Assembly (NCBI RefSeq): GCF_007991495.1 | Contig: NZ_BJYL01000021.1 | Location: 1-64,000 of the forward strand | DNA: 64,000 bases | DNA from: Sporosarcina luteola | GTDB taxonomy: Bacteria; Bacillota; Bacilli; Bacillales_A; Planococcaceae | Reading direction: 5' to 3' | Shown: positions 34,887-43,190 of the stretch, piece after piece | Layout: each line of letters begins with the position of its first letter | Numbering within the stretch: position 1 is the stretch's first letter | Position numbers and translations under genes: made by a program | The notes under the pieces: model-generated | What the model was told of the DNA's origin: nothing | Databases searched by the model: none | Seen by the model: the letters and a program-made list of their open reading frames with translations, nothing else

Positions 34887-34913
34887 GGGAGATGTAAGCA
34901 CTTTTTTCGGATG

Positions 34914-35076
34914 AATGAGAACTCTTCTGGAAACAATGAGAACTCATGGAGCGGGATTGAGAACTGTCCCAGGATGAATGAGAACTCTCCTAAAACAATG
35001 AGAACTTTACACGCAGGAATGAGAACTCCCCCGGGATCAATGAGAACTCTTCGTTCAAGAATGAGAACTTTCCAAG
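34914..35076 (+). repeat. Array F: eight units of ~21 bp, core AATGAGAACT
   Basis: TGAGAACT begins at 34916, 34937, 34958, 34979, 34999, 35020, 35041 and 35062: intervals 21, 21, 21, 20, 21, 21, 21. Between cores the sequence varies (CTTCTGGAAACA, CATGGAGCGGGAT and so on). It fills the gap between the regulator gene and the yebC promoter. Confidence 0.92.
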
Positions 35077-35107
35077 TTCATTCCTATTCCATTTTCAGGG
35101 TTTTCAC

Positions 35108-35137
35108 TTGTCAGCATTCATGCAACGGGTGTATAAT
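35108..35137 (+). promoter_or_regulatory. Sigma-A promoter of the yebC-like gene
   Basis: TTGTCA (35108-35113), 18 nt, TATAAT (35132-35137); 45 bp before the ATG at 35182. Confidence 0.75.
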
Positions 35138-35181
35138 TGCTTGATGAAATTAATGCTCAGACTGAAAGAGAGTGAATGAGA

Positions 35182-35901
35182 ATGGGCCGTAAATGGAATA
35201 ACATTAAAGAAAAAAAGGCTTCGAAGGATGCGAATACAAGCCGTATTTACGCAAAGTTCGGCCGTGAATTATATGTGGCAGCAAAACAAGGTGAACCGGA
35301 TCCCGAGCTGAACCAAACGTTGAAAATGGTTGTTGAACGCGCGAAGACATACAATGTGCCAAGAGCCATCATCGACCGTGCAATCGAGAAAGCAAAAGGT
35401 GGCGCCGAAGAAAATTATGACGAGCTTCGCTACGAAGGCTTCGGACCGAACGGCTCCATGGTTATCGTTGATGCACTGACAAATAACGTTAACCGTACCG
35501 CTTCTGAAGTACGCGCAGCATTCGGGAAAAACGGCGGTAACATGGGCGTCAGCGGTTCCGTTGCGTACATGTTCGATGCGACTGCTGTATTCGGATTGGA
35601 AGACAAAACTGCGGATGAAGTGTTAGAACTTCTAATGGAAGCAGACATCGAAGTCCGTGACATTTTAGATGAAGAAGAAACAGTCATCGTTTATGCAGAA
35701 CCTGACCAATTCCATGCTGTCCAAGAAGCACTAAAAAATGCCGGAATCACGGAATTCTCTGTAGCTGAATTGACAATGCTGGCACAAAATGATATCTCAC
35801 TAGATGCAGACGCTCAAGCACAATTTGAGAAAATGATTGACGCATTGGATGACTTAGAAGACGTTCAGCAAGTTTATCACAATGTCGATTTAGGTGAATA
35901 A
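35182..35901 (+). CDS. yeeI: YebC/PmpR family protein (YeeI type)
   Basis: 239 residues. Starts [19 protein letters not shown] and has the family features [16 protein letters not shown] and [18 protein letters not shown]. In B. subtilis YeeI is the second YebC-family paralogue. YebC-family proteins were first described as DNA-binding regulators; newer work links them to ribosome stalling at polyproline. I cannot tell which role applies. The GRKWN start, distinct from the AGHSKWANIKHRK start of the other YebC, supports the YeeI type. The ATG at 35182 follows GAGAGTGA. Confidence 0.88.
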   Translation: MGRKWNNIKEKKASKDANTSRIYAKFGRELYVAAKQGEPDPELNQTLKMVVERAKTYNVPRAIIDRAIEKAKGGAEENYDELRYEGFGPNGSMVIVDALTNNVNRTASEVRAAFGKNGGNMGVSGSVAYMFDATAVFGLEDKTADEVLELLMEADIEVRDILDEEETVIVYAEPDQFHAVQEALKNAGITEFSVAELTMLAQNDISLDADAQAQFEKMIDALDDLEDVQQVYHNVDLGE

Positions 35902-35911
35902 ATAAATTTAT

Positions 35912-35951
35912 AAAGGACAAAACATATGACTTCTATGTTTTGTCCTTTTTT
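35912..35951. terminator. Bidirectional terminator between yebC-like and pxpA
   Basis: AAAGGACAAAACAT and ATGTTTTGTCCTTT form a long perfect stem, followed by a T run; genes converge here. Confidence 0.9.
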
Positions 35952-36721
35952 TAACGAATCTTTCTTACTTTAATTCCTTCCCGCTCCAATGCCCCCGGTA
36001 TCACTCTCGCAAATTCCACAGCCGTCTTTCCATCCCCGTGAATACAAATCGTATCAGCTTTAATCGCAACATCCGTACCGTCAGTCGCATACACTTTTCC
36101 TACCTTGACCATCCGGACGATTTGCTTGATGGCTACATCATGGTCGGTTATCAAAGCATTTTGCTCCCGACGTGACGTCAATGTTCCGTCAGCCTGATAA
36201 GTCCGATCGGCGAACACTTCATGCGCCACTTTCAACCCAATCCGTTCCCCTGACTTGACTAACTCGCTGCCCGCAAGCCCGAACAGAATCAATTCTGGAT
36301 TCACTTTGTATACCGCCTCAGCAATCGCTTCGGATAATCCGCGGTTCACGGCGGCCATATTATAGAGCGCGCCGTGCGGCTTCACATGCTGGAGTCGCCC
36401 GCCTTCCGCCCTAACAAATCCAGACAAAGCACCTATTTGATAAACAATTAGATCAAACGCTTCTTCAGCGGAAATCGCCATTTCTCGGCGTCCGAAACCG
36501 ACTAGATCCTGCAATCCCGGATGGACGCCGATGCCAACGTTTTTCTCCAGCGCCATTCGTACCGTCCTCCGCATTGTCGCCGGATCTCCCGCATGGAAGC
36601 CGCAAGCAATGTTGGCCGACGTAATCGTCTCCAAAATCGCTTCATCATTGCCCATCGTATACGATCCAAAGCTTTCTCCCATATCACAATTCAAATCGAC
36701 ACCCAATCCCACTCCATCCAC
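35951..36721 (-). CDS. pxpA: 5-oxoprolinase subunit PxpA (LamB/YcsF family)
   Basis: 256 residues. Begins [12 protein letters not shown] and has the LamB/YcsF motifs [37 protein letters not shown] and ICIHGDG. With PxpB and PxpC it makes the ATP-dependent 5-oxoprolinase that opens pyroglutamate to glutamate. The start is two bases downstream of the pxpC stop, so this is the third gene of the operon pxpB-pxpC-pxpA. RBS AGATAGGGGTGG. Confidence 0.93.
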   Translation of the reverse strand: MDGVGLGVDLNCDMGESFGSYTMGNDEAILETITSANIACGFHAGDPATMRRTVRMALEKNVGIGVHPGLQDLVGFGRREMAISAEEAFDLIVYQIGALSGFVRAEGGRLQHVKPHGALYNMAAVNRGLSEAIAEAVYKVNPELILFGLAGSELVKSGERIGLKVAHEVFADRTYQADGTLTSRREQNALITDHDVAIKQIVRMVKVGKVYATDGTDVAIKADTICIHGDGKTAVEFARVIPGALEREGIKVRKIR

Positions 36722-36723
36722 CC

Positions 36724-37716
36724 CTATCTTAATCTTACCCGGATAGCTGCACGCAGCATCTTTAAATCCCTTTCCCGCTTTTCAAAAAGCCGCTGTGATT
36801 CCTCAACCGTTACTTCCTTGAATGAAAGTCGATCCCCCGCCTTCGCCTGAGCCAGTTTCATGAAATCAACAGACGACAACTGCCCAATCTTCGGATAACC
36901 TCCCGTCGTCTGCCGATCCGCTGCGAGGACAATCGGATTCCCGTCCGACGGAATTTGGATAGACCCGTATGTGACTGCTTCAGAAATCAATTCCCTCGGC
37001 TCATTCAACTTGAGCAAAGGTCCATTGATCCGGTAACCCATCCGATCCGACTGGGAGCTGACAATAAACGATTCATTCCAAAAACGATGCTTGCTTTCCT
37101 CATCAAACCACTCATATTGCTTGCCTTGCATGACTCGGATTTCGTAGGGGGTAGATAAAACCGGCAGATGCTTCTCAGCAATTCCCCAACCGGCCGCATA
37201 TATCGGTTCCTTGGACGGCAGCCTCTTCTTCAACTTCTTTACCAAGCTGGTTTCCTTTCCTACATGAAGGACATCCCCTTTCTTGAGCGCCCTTCCTTCC
37301 ACGCCGCCAAGCCCAGCCTTAACATACGTTGACCGACTGCCTAGCACAACCGGCACAGCGAACCCGCCTGCAACCGCCAAATACGCCCGGCAACCCGTTC
37401 TTGCTGCTCCAAACCGCAGTTCACAACCTTTGCGAATAAATACCGGTCTCCACATTGGCACAAGCATGTCCGCCATCATCGGCAACAAATCTCCACCGCC
37501 AATTGCGATCACTGCATCTTCCTCAAACAAAAGACTTGGACCGATGAGTGTTATTTCTAATGTTGCCGCTGTCTCGTCATTCCCAACGAGCATATTTGCA
37601 ATCCGATGTGAGAACGAATCCATTGCGCCCCCCGCTACAACTCCGTGTTTTTGATATCCATACCTTCCTAAATCCTGAACCGTGTCATGAAGACCTGGTT
37701 TCGTGACTGATATCAT
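36724..37716 (-). CDS. pxpC: 5-oxoprolinase subunit PxpC (KipA/biotin-dependent carboxyltransferase-like)
   Basis: 330 residues. Motifs [42 protein letters not shown] and [15 protein letters not shown] place it in the AHS2 family, the second half of urea amidolyase-like proteins. The complete enzyme contains PxpB as well. Its first four bases overlap the pxpB stop codon (ATGA). C-terminal residues are shortly followed by pxpA. Confidence 0.92.
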   Translation of the reverse strand: MISVTKPGLHDTVQDLGRYGYQKHGVVAGGAMDSFSHRIANMLVGNDETAATLEITLIGPSLLFEEDAVIAIGGGDLLPMMADMLVPMWRPVFIRKGCELRFGAARTGCRAYLAVAGGFAVPVVLGSRSTYVKAGLGGVEGRALKKGDVLHVGKETSLVKKLKKRLPSKEPIYAAGWGIAEKHLPVLSTPYEIRVMQGKQYEWFDEESKHRFWNESFIVSSQSDRMGYRINGPLLKLNEPRELISEAVTYGSIQIPSDGNPIVLAADRQTTGGYPKIGQLSSVDFMKLAQAKAGDRLSFKEVTVEESQRLFEKRERDLKMLRAAIRVRLR

Positions 37717-38414
37717 TCAACATCACCTCGCAAGTCTTCATACTCCTCATTCGTTATCTCATAAAAATAAATTTTATCCCCGGGTGCCAGCAAGCTTGGT
37801 GGATGTTCGTCCGGGAGAAATAGCTCAATCGGAGTCCGACCAATCAATTGCCAGCCCCCTGGTGTTTCAATTGGATAAACCCCAGTTTGCATGCCCGCGA
37901 TGCCAACCGACCTTGCAGGAATCTTTAATCGCGGGGTTTCTCTTCGCGGTGTACTGATCTTCTCAGACATCCCGCCAATGAATGGAAAGCCTGGTGCGAA
38001 GCCAATCATATGTACTGTATAACTTTCCAACGTATGGATTGCAATTACCTCATCAGGTGTTAAACCGTTATGCTCCGCGACAAAAGCCAAATCCGGTCCA
38101 AATTCACCACCATATAAAACGGGAATCCTCACAATTCGTTGCTCCGTACCTGCCACTTCATTCACACACAGGAGCATTTCTTGAATCCGCTGACAAACCT
38201 GTTCAAACGGCGAGCCTTTACCACTGAAAGCACGGACCGCATAAACAACCGTTACTGTCGTATAAGCCGGTATACATTCGACCATCCACGAAGGAGCGAC
38301 TTCATCCAGTCGAGCAACAATCGCCTTCACCTTTCGCTGTGCCGAAGGATTGATGATTGTATCGACTTCAATCATGACTGCTTGATCGCCAAGAGGTGAC
38401 AATGTATATTTCAT
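37713..38414 (-). CDS. pxpB: 5-oxoprolinase subunit PxpB (KipI/AHS1)
   Basis: 233 residues of the AHS1 family with PLGDQAVMIEV at the start, GFAPGFPFIGGM and RVPARSVGIAG-like RLKIPARSVGIAGMQTGVYP in the second half. In B. subtilis the homologue KipI inhibits the KinA kinase, while the enzymatic context (pxpA, pxpC) points to 5-oxoprolinase. First gene of the operon on the minus strand; upstream region holds array G. Confidence 0.92.
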   Translation of the reverse strand: MKYTLSPLGDQAVMIEVDTIINPSAQRKVKAIVARLDEVAPSWMVECIPAYTTVTVVYAVRAFSGKGSPFEQVCQRIQEMLLCVNEVAGTEQRIVRIPVLYGGEFGPDLAFVAEHNGLTPDEVIAIHTLESYTVHMIGFAPGFPFIGGMSEKISTPRRETPRLKIPARSVGIAGMQTGVYPIETPGGWQLIGRTPIELFLPDEHPPSLLAPGDKIYFYEITNEEYEDLRGDVE

Positions 38415-38517
38415 GCCGACACTTCCTTACTGAGTCTTAAGAATATACATTATTTTACCGCAAACTACCTGATTAGCAACCAACTACAAATTATTTTTGT
38501 AAAGATTAATAGTAAAT

Positions 38518-38637
38518 GAGCCCTTGTGCGAAAGAATGAGCCGTTCTTGAAATAAACGAGCCCTTGTGCAAAAGAATGAGCCGTTCTCGAAATAAACGAG
38601 CCCTTGTGCAAAAGAACGAGCCCTTACCGAAACTTCA
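38518..38637 (+). repeat. Array G: six units of 20 bp, core GAGCCCTT / GAGCCGTT
   Basis: GAGCC starts at 38518, 38538, 38558, 38578, 38598 and 38618, exactly 20 bp apart. Two subtypes alternate (CCCTTGTGCRAAAGAAY and CCGTTCTYGAAATAAAC), so a 40-bp higher-order unit repeats. A two-unit relic of the same sequence is at 53399-53438. It lies in the divergent gap between pxpB and the PBP4-type gene. Confidence 0.92.
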
Positions 38638-38823
38638 GGAATCTCGTTCATAAGTAACCGGATCTTTTACAATCCCTTTGAATGAAGTAAAAATTACCGC
38701 ATAAGCTATTATGGAAAGCCTACTGCTTGTGCTAGGTATAACGTTTCAATTGCCAATTTTCTGTATCTTGACCTATTCACTCTACACATTTTGAAGTACA
38801 ATCAGGCAAAAGGATGAAAGGAT

Positions 38824-40359
38824 GTGAGCAAGTCTATGAAACAGCAGTTCATTTTCAAGAGGGCAGCGCTAACAATGGTCGTTGCTTTAATCGCCTTATT
38901 TCCGGTTACAAATGAAGCAACGTATTCATCTGTCGCCGCATCCGGGGAAACAACTCCCGTAGCATCCACTGAATCGACAACTCTAGAGCAGAAAATAGAC
39001 TCCATTTTGAAAGACCCTAAGCTCCAAGGAGGAATTACTGGAGTAAGCGTACGGAAAGCGGATACCGGTGAAAGGATTTACTCCAACCACGGAGACATCC
39101 GCCTCCGCCCTGCATCCAATATGAAGTTGCTGACGGGTTCGACAGCAATGGACATATTGGGACCGGAGTATCAGTTTTTAACTGAAGTGCTGACCGACGG
39201 ACAAGTGAAAGGAAAAATGGTTCACGGTAATCTTTATCTGAAAGGTAAAGGCGACCCGACGTTACTGAAAAAGGATTTAGACCAATTCGCAAAAGACTTG
39301 AAAGCGAAAGGGATCGATAAAATCAACGGCAACCTGATCGCCGATGACAGTTGGTATGATGATGTCCGCTATTCACAGGATTTGAACTGGTCGGATGAGC
39401 ATAATTATGTCGGTGCGCAAGTTTCTGCGTTGACCCTGTCTCCAAACGAGGACTATGATGCGGGCACCGTCATTGTCGAAGTGAATCCTGGCAATAAAAC
39501 CGGCGATCTCCCGAAAGTGACACTCACTCCGGAAACAAGCTCTGTTGAAATCGTCAATAACGCAACGACTATAGCAAAAGGTGCAGCGAAGAGCATCTCA
39601 ATCGAACGTGAACATGGAACAAACCGGATCATCATTGAAGGAAAAATACCGCTCGACGGCACACGTTCCCAGTCATGGTCAGCTGTTTGGGATCCTTCCA
39701 TGTTGGCGCTTGATGTGTTTCATAGATCGCTTAAAGCGGAAGGTATCAAAATTGTCGGTAATGGTGGGATGAAAATCGGCGTTACACCAAGCAATGCAAC
39801 TGTCCTCACATCAAAAAAATCAATGCCGCTAAGCGAGCTTTTCATTCCATTCATGAAATTAAGCAACAACGGACACGCGGAAACATTGGTGAAGGAAATG
39901 GGAAAAGTTCAACGTGGAGAAGGTAGTTGGGACGCAGGGTTGGCAGTCATGAAGGAAAAATTGAAGGAATTCGGTGTCAACACCGACACTGTCGTTCTTC
40001 GCGACGGCTCCGGCATGTCGCATAAAAACCTTGTTTCCGCAGATGAATTTACGACTTTACTGTACAATATCCAGGGGAAAAGCTGGTTCCCTGCTTTTGA
40101 AGCGTCATTGCCAATTGCAGGAAACCCTGAGCGGATGATCGGTGGTACACTGCGCAACCGGATGGGCGATAGCTCGGCTGCCGGAAATGTAAAAGCGAAA
40201 ACCGGCTCGATCACAGGCGTTTCCACCCTTTCAGGATACGTCACTGCAAAAGACGGCACGGAATTGATCTTTTCGATGCTTATCAATAATTATGTCACCG
40301 GACCTGTAACGCCAATTGAAGACGCGATTGCGAAAGCACTCGCGGAATATGAGTTTTAA
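38824..40359 (+). CDS. D-alanyl-D-alanine carboxypeptidase/endopeptidase, S13 (PBP4/DacC) family
   Basis: 511 residues. Signal peptide (about 10-32), then the penicillin-binding active-site motifs SxxK (ASNMKLLTG), SxN (SNNGHAETLV) and KTG (KAKTGSITG). It trims or cleaves the peptide stem and cross-links of peptidoglycan outside the cell. The likely start is GTG at 38824 (AAAGGA upstream), with ATG at 38836 as the alternative. Length and order are those of B. subtilis DacC-type enzymes. Divergent from pxpB. Confidence 0.9.
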   Translation: MSKSMKQQFIFKRAALTMVVALIALFPVTNEATYSSVAASGETTPVASTESTTLEQKIDSILKDPKLQGGITGVSVRKADTGERIYSNHGDIRLRPASNMKLLTGSTAMDILGPEYQFLTEVLTDGQVKGKMVHGNLYLKGKGDPTLLKKDLDQFAKDLKAKGIDKINGNLIADDSWYDDVRYSQDLNWSDEHNYVGAQVSALTLSPNEDYDAGTVIVEVNPGNKTGDLPKVTLTPETSSVEIVNNATTIAKGAAKSISIEREHGTNRIIIEGKIPLDGTRSQSWSAVWDPSMLALDVFHRSLKAEGIKIVGNGGMKIGVTPSNATVLTSKKSMPLSELFIPFMKLSNNGHAETLVKEMGKVQRGEGSWDAGLAVMKEKLKEFGVNTDTVVLRDGSGMSHKNLVSADEFTTLLYNIQGKSWFPAFEASLPIAGNPERMIGGTLRNRMGDSSAAGNVKAKTGSITGVSTLSGYVTAKDGTELIFSMLINNYVTGPVTPIEDAIAKALAEYEF

Positions 40360-40371
40360 TGAAATGATAAG

Positions 40372-40404
40372 GATGAAGGATGTTGTTGCTCCTTCATCTT
40401 TTTT
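40372..40404 (+). terminator. Terminator of the PBP4-type gene
   Basis: GATGAAGGA and TCCTTCATC with a short loop and TTTTTT; 12 bp past the stop codon. Confidence 0.9.
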
Positions 40405-40519
40405 ATTTACTTCCAATTTGCTTTTCAAGAAAATAAAATATCGCGATTCTCAAAAGGATTCCCTGATGCAAAAAGCGAATACATCTATAGCAATCATTCT
40501 ATTGAAAGTGGGGATTCAA

Positions 40520-41401
40520 ATGGAAAAGTTATTGGCGGAACAACGTCAAAACGCAGTAGAATTTCTGAAAAGCAAAGCCCGCCCATTGGAGAAGGCTCTT
40601 TATGAATTCGAGTTTGAAGATGGAAACCGTGAGCGGGTTTTAGAAGAGCTCCAAGTTTTTCAAAATGAAGACGGTGGTTTCGGCAACGGATTGGAGCCTG
40701 ATTTCAGATGCGAGGCTTCTTCAGCATTGGCGACATCAATCGGACTGCAGCATTTAATCCGCATCGGGACGGATGAATCGGAGACCATGGTGCAAAAAGC
40801 GATTCAATATGTACTCGATACATTTAACGCAGAAAAGATGGGTTGGGAAATCGTGCCGGAGGAAGTGGAGACCGCGCCGCGTGCGATTTGGTGGAACTAC
40901 GGTGGCGATTGGCCTTGGGGAAATCCGAGCGCTGAAATGACCGGATTGCTTCATCATTACAAAGAACTTGTTCCGGAAGAATTTCTGGAAAAGCTGACAA
41001 CCCATGCGTTTTTCTATATCAATGAAGAGGCGACAAATGATTTCCATGAAGTACAATGTTTGGTGAAGTTAATAAAAGAATTGCCTGCAGAGAAGGCGGA
41101 ACAGATCAATGCTAGAGTGCGTGAAATCGCTCTTAATAGTGTGACGACAGATCAGGAAAAATGGCATGGCTATTGCCTGCTGCCCCTTCAAGTCATCTCT
41201 TCCCCAGCGTCTTTTCTTTATGAAGACTTTAAAGAAATTATCCCTGCTAACATCAAGCATCTCTCAGCTTCCCAAGCGGAAGACGGCAGCTGGAAGCCAG
41301 CATGGTCATGGGGGAGATATGAAGACGTTTGGGAAACCGCAAAGCAGGAATGGAGCGGTGTGCTGACGCTTGATAATTTAAGGGTATTAAGGGAATTTTA
41401 A
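40520..41401 (+). CDS. Unknown alpha/alpha-toroid protein with QW-like motifs
   Basis: 293 residues. Two glycine-rich QxxDGGFG-type motifs (FQNEDGGFGNGLEPDF at about 42-57 and SQAEDGSWKPAWSW near 250) are the hallmark of squalene-cyclase/prenyltransferase-like helical toroids. There is no signal peptide. The ATG at 40520 has GTGGGG upstream; the frame is open 200 bp more. It is followed after 13 bp by a DinB-like gene, so both may be one unit. No cyclase DxDD catalytic motif, so the function is open. Confidence 0.75.
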   Translation: MEKLLAEQRQNAVEFLKSKARPLEKALYEFEFEDGNRERVLEELQVFQNEDGGFGNGLEPDFRCEASSALATSIGLQHLIRIGTDESETMVQKAIQYVLDTFNAEKMGWEIVPEEVETAPRAIWWNYGGDWPWGNPSAEMTGLLHHYKELVPEEFLEKLTTHAFFYINEEATNDFHEVQCLVKLIKELPAEKAEQINARVREIALNSVTTDQEKWHGYCLLPLQVISSPASFLYEDFKEIIPANIKHLSASQAEDGSWKPAWSWGRYEDVWETAKQEWSGVLTLDNLRVLREF

Positions 41402-41414
41402 TTGAGGTGTTGGA

Positions 41415-41885
41415 ATGAATGAATATATAAAAAGTGTTTTGAACCAAATTCATATTGCTGTAAACTCGACCATCGACATTATGGACAAATTAGAGACGAG
41501 CGATTTAGCTATCCAGCCAACGGAAAACAAGCTTTCCATCGGACAGTTGGCAGCCCATTTATCATTGATATGCCAGGCAGATTTACTCATTTCAAACGAA
41601 GCCTCTGAGGAACAGATGAGCATCTTTTATTCCTCTAACCATCTTCAAACCATACTTGAAATGAAAGAAACTTTGCTGGCCAATTATAATTTATTGGAAA
41701 ATCGTTATCTGGAATATACCAAGGAAGAACTAATGCAAACGACAACTTCATACTGGGGCGTTTCCTATACACGGTTTGAATGGCTGTTAGAAATTTCTTC
41801 CCACCTCTATCACCACCGCGGTCAGCTGCATGCCATGCTTGTGCATTGTGTTGGGAAAGACCCTGAGGTTGCTTTATTTGAATGA
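41415..41885 (+). CDS. DinB-like four-helix protein
   Basis: 156 residues. DinB pattern with histidines LAAHLSLI near 48 and HLYHHRGQLHAML near 131-140 that bind a metal ion. In Bacillales such proteins include bacillithiol-dependent transferases. Start at 41415 follows TTGAGGTGTTGGA. Cotranscription with the toroid protein is likely. It differs strongly from the DinB-like protein at 9857-10387. Confidence 0.85.
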   Translation: MNEYIKSVLNQIHIAVNSTIDIMDKLETSDLAIQPTENKLSIGQLAAHLSLICQADLLISNEASEEQMSIFYSSNHLQTILEMKETLLANYNLLENRYLEYTKEELMQTTTSYWGVSYTRFEWLLEISSHLYHHRGQLHAMLVHCVGKDPEVALFE

Positions 41886-41888
41886 CAA

Positions 41889-41931
41889 AGAAACGCCTCC
41901 CAGTTCCACATATCACTGGGAGGCGTTTCTC
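41889..41931. terminator. Bidirectional terminator
   Basis: AAACGCCTCCCAGT and ACTGGGAGGCGTTT form a 14-bp perfect stem between converging genes. Confidence 0.92.
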
Positions 41932-42310
41932 ATAATGCCTGTATAGCTAATTTCACCTCAGCATTCGCTTTCAACACACCCCTGATTTGCGCTGAAGCCA
42001 CTGTTTGTTTTACAAGTTCCGCATCGACATCCTCAGCAAACACTAGCAGTCCCACAACTTTCACATCAATTTTCGTCCTGGAATCACGAAGTTTTTCTAA
42101 CTCTTTCCTTCCATATCGGACTACCCCTACAACATACGACTTCCTGATGACAATTTCCTTGACTTCATCTGAATGCGCCTCTAATTGACTGCGAATTGCA
42201 GTTCGGATGAAATCCGTCCTGTTCGAATAAAACCCTTGCTCCACCAACAAATCAACTTTCCCCAAATCAACAACGTTCATATTGATTGTCATCTTTTCCG
42301 ATTCAGCCAT
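41930..42310 (-). CDS. Ribbon-helix-helix (CopG-like) regulator with a C-terminal extension
   Basis: 126 residues. The start TINMNVVDLGKVDLLVEQG followed by FYSNRTDFIRTAIRSQLE is a MetJ/CopG ribbon-helix-helix. The C-terminal half (VVGLLVFAEDVDAELVKQTVASAQIRG) is a small alpha/beta domain without recognised ligand residues. The start ATG at 42310 has GGAAGG upstream at fair distance. Target unknown; nearest divergent partner is not obvious. Confidence 0.75.
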   Translation of the reverse strand: MAESEKMTINMNVVDLGKVDLLVEQGFYSNRTDFIRTAIRSQLEAHSDEVKEIVIRKSYVVGVVRYGRKELEKLRDSRTKIDVKVVGLLVFAEDVDAELVKQTVASAQIRGVLKANAEVKLAIQAL

Positions 42311-42386
42311 CCCTACCATCCCCTTCCTTTGTATGTATATCATAACACTAATACCATCCGCTCGGAAGGTATAGGGATGTTTTTTA

Positions 42387-42773
42387 TTACAACTCTAAAC
42401 CATCACTCATCTCAAACACATCAAACACATTTTTCTGAATGATGAGCGACATGATTTTCCCCTCTTTTTCAAAGTAATGAACATGGCCGACCCGCTTCTC
42501 TTCCAGCTCCGTCCATCCCCAACTTTGAATTTCCTCCAAATAGTCTTCAGGTGGAGTACCCTCTTCATCCCCGATTCCTTTCAACTTGTACTTCGCTGAC
42601 TTTGCAATCTCCGTCGTACAGTCTTCCGGCTTCAATTCATAAGCATTTTTGGGGACCGGAAAGCCTTCATTGATGACCGCCATCCGATAGCCGTCCTCTT
42701 CCACATATTCATACGCACAACCCGTCATTATCACAGCGGCAAACAGCAGCATCGGTAGTAACATTCGCTTCAC
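42387..42773 (-). CDS. Small lipoprotein
   Basis: 128 residues starting with a lipoprotein signal (KRMLLPMLLFAAVIMTGCAYEY); lipobox MTGC, cysteine at 19. Mature part is charged with WGWTELEEKRVGHVHYFEKE. Not assigned to a known family. GTG starts at 42776 and 42773 both follow GGGGG; I use the latter for spacing. Confidence 0.72.
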   Translation of the reverse strand: MKRMLLPMLLFAAVIMTGCAYEYVEEDGYRMAVINEGFPVPKNAYELKPEDCTTEIAKSAKYKLKGIGDEEGTPPEDYLEEIQSWGWTELEEKRVGHVHYFEKEGKIMSLIIQKNVFDVFEMSDGLEL

Positions 42774-42885
42774 CACAGCAACCCCCTCACGGAAACTTCA
42801 CATTAGTTACCTTTAGCGTAATAGGAAAACTGTACAAAGTCGAATGGAGTATTTGTGACAATTGGAAAACGAAAGGTCGTTCCAG

Positions 42886-43170
42886 TTAACTTAGCAAGCT
42901 GCCAACAATCACAATAAAGCCAATTACCACCATCAGTACCCCCGTAAGGATGAGTGACGTTATACTTCTCGTCATTGATTTCCATTCACTCACATCTTTC
43001 AAGCCTATGAAATTTAGGACAAAGACCAGCAATGTTACACCAAATATGATATGTAATGGATGAGCGCCTGTCATTTGAAAAAATTTAAAGAGAGCAGGAG
43101 TAAATATCGTAAATAAAAATAAAGGAATACAAATCAATGCACCTATAAATGACCATTTATTTATATTCAA
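42886..43170 (-). CDS. Small integral membrane protein
   Basis: About 94 residues with three hydrophobic segments (SFIGALICIPLFLFTIFT, LHIIFGVTLLVFVLNFIG, SLILTGVLMVVIGFIVIV). TTG at 43170 with AAGGGGG at proper spacing; GTG at 43176 is an alternative. No recognised family. It is followed by the LD-carboxypeptidase gene on the same strand 21 bp upstream. Confidence 0.68.
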   Translation of the reverse strand: MNINKWSFIGALICIPLFLFTIFTPALFKFFQMTGAHPLHIIFGVTLLVFVLNFIGLKDVSEWKSMTRSITSLILTGVLMVVIGFIVIVGSLLS

Positions 43171-43190
43171 TAACACGCCCCCTTACTCCC

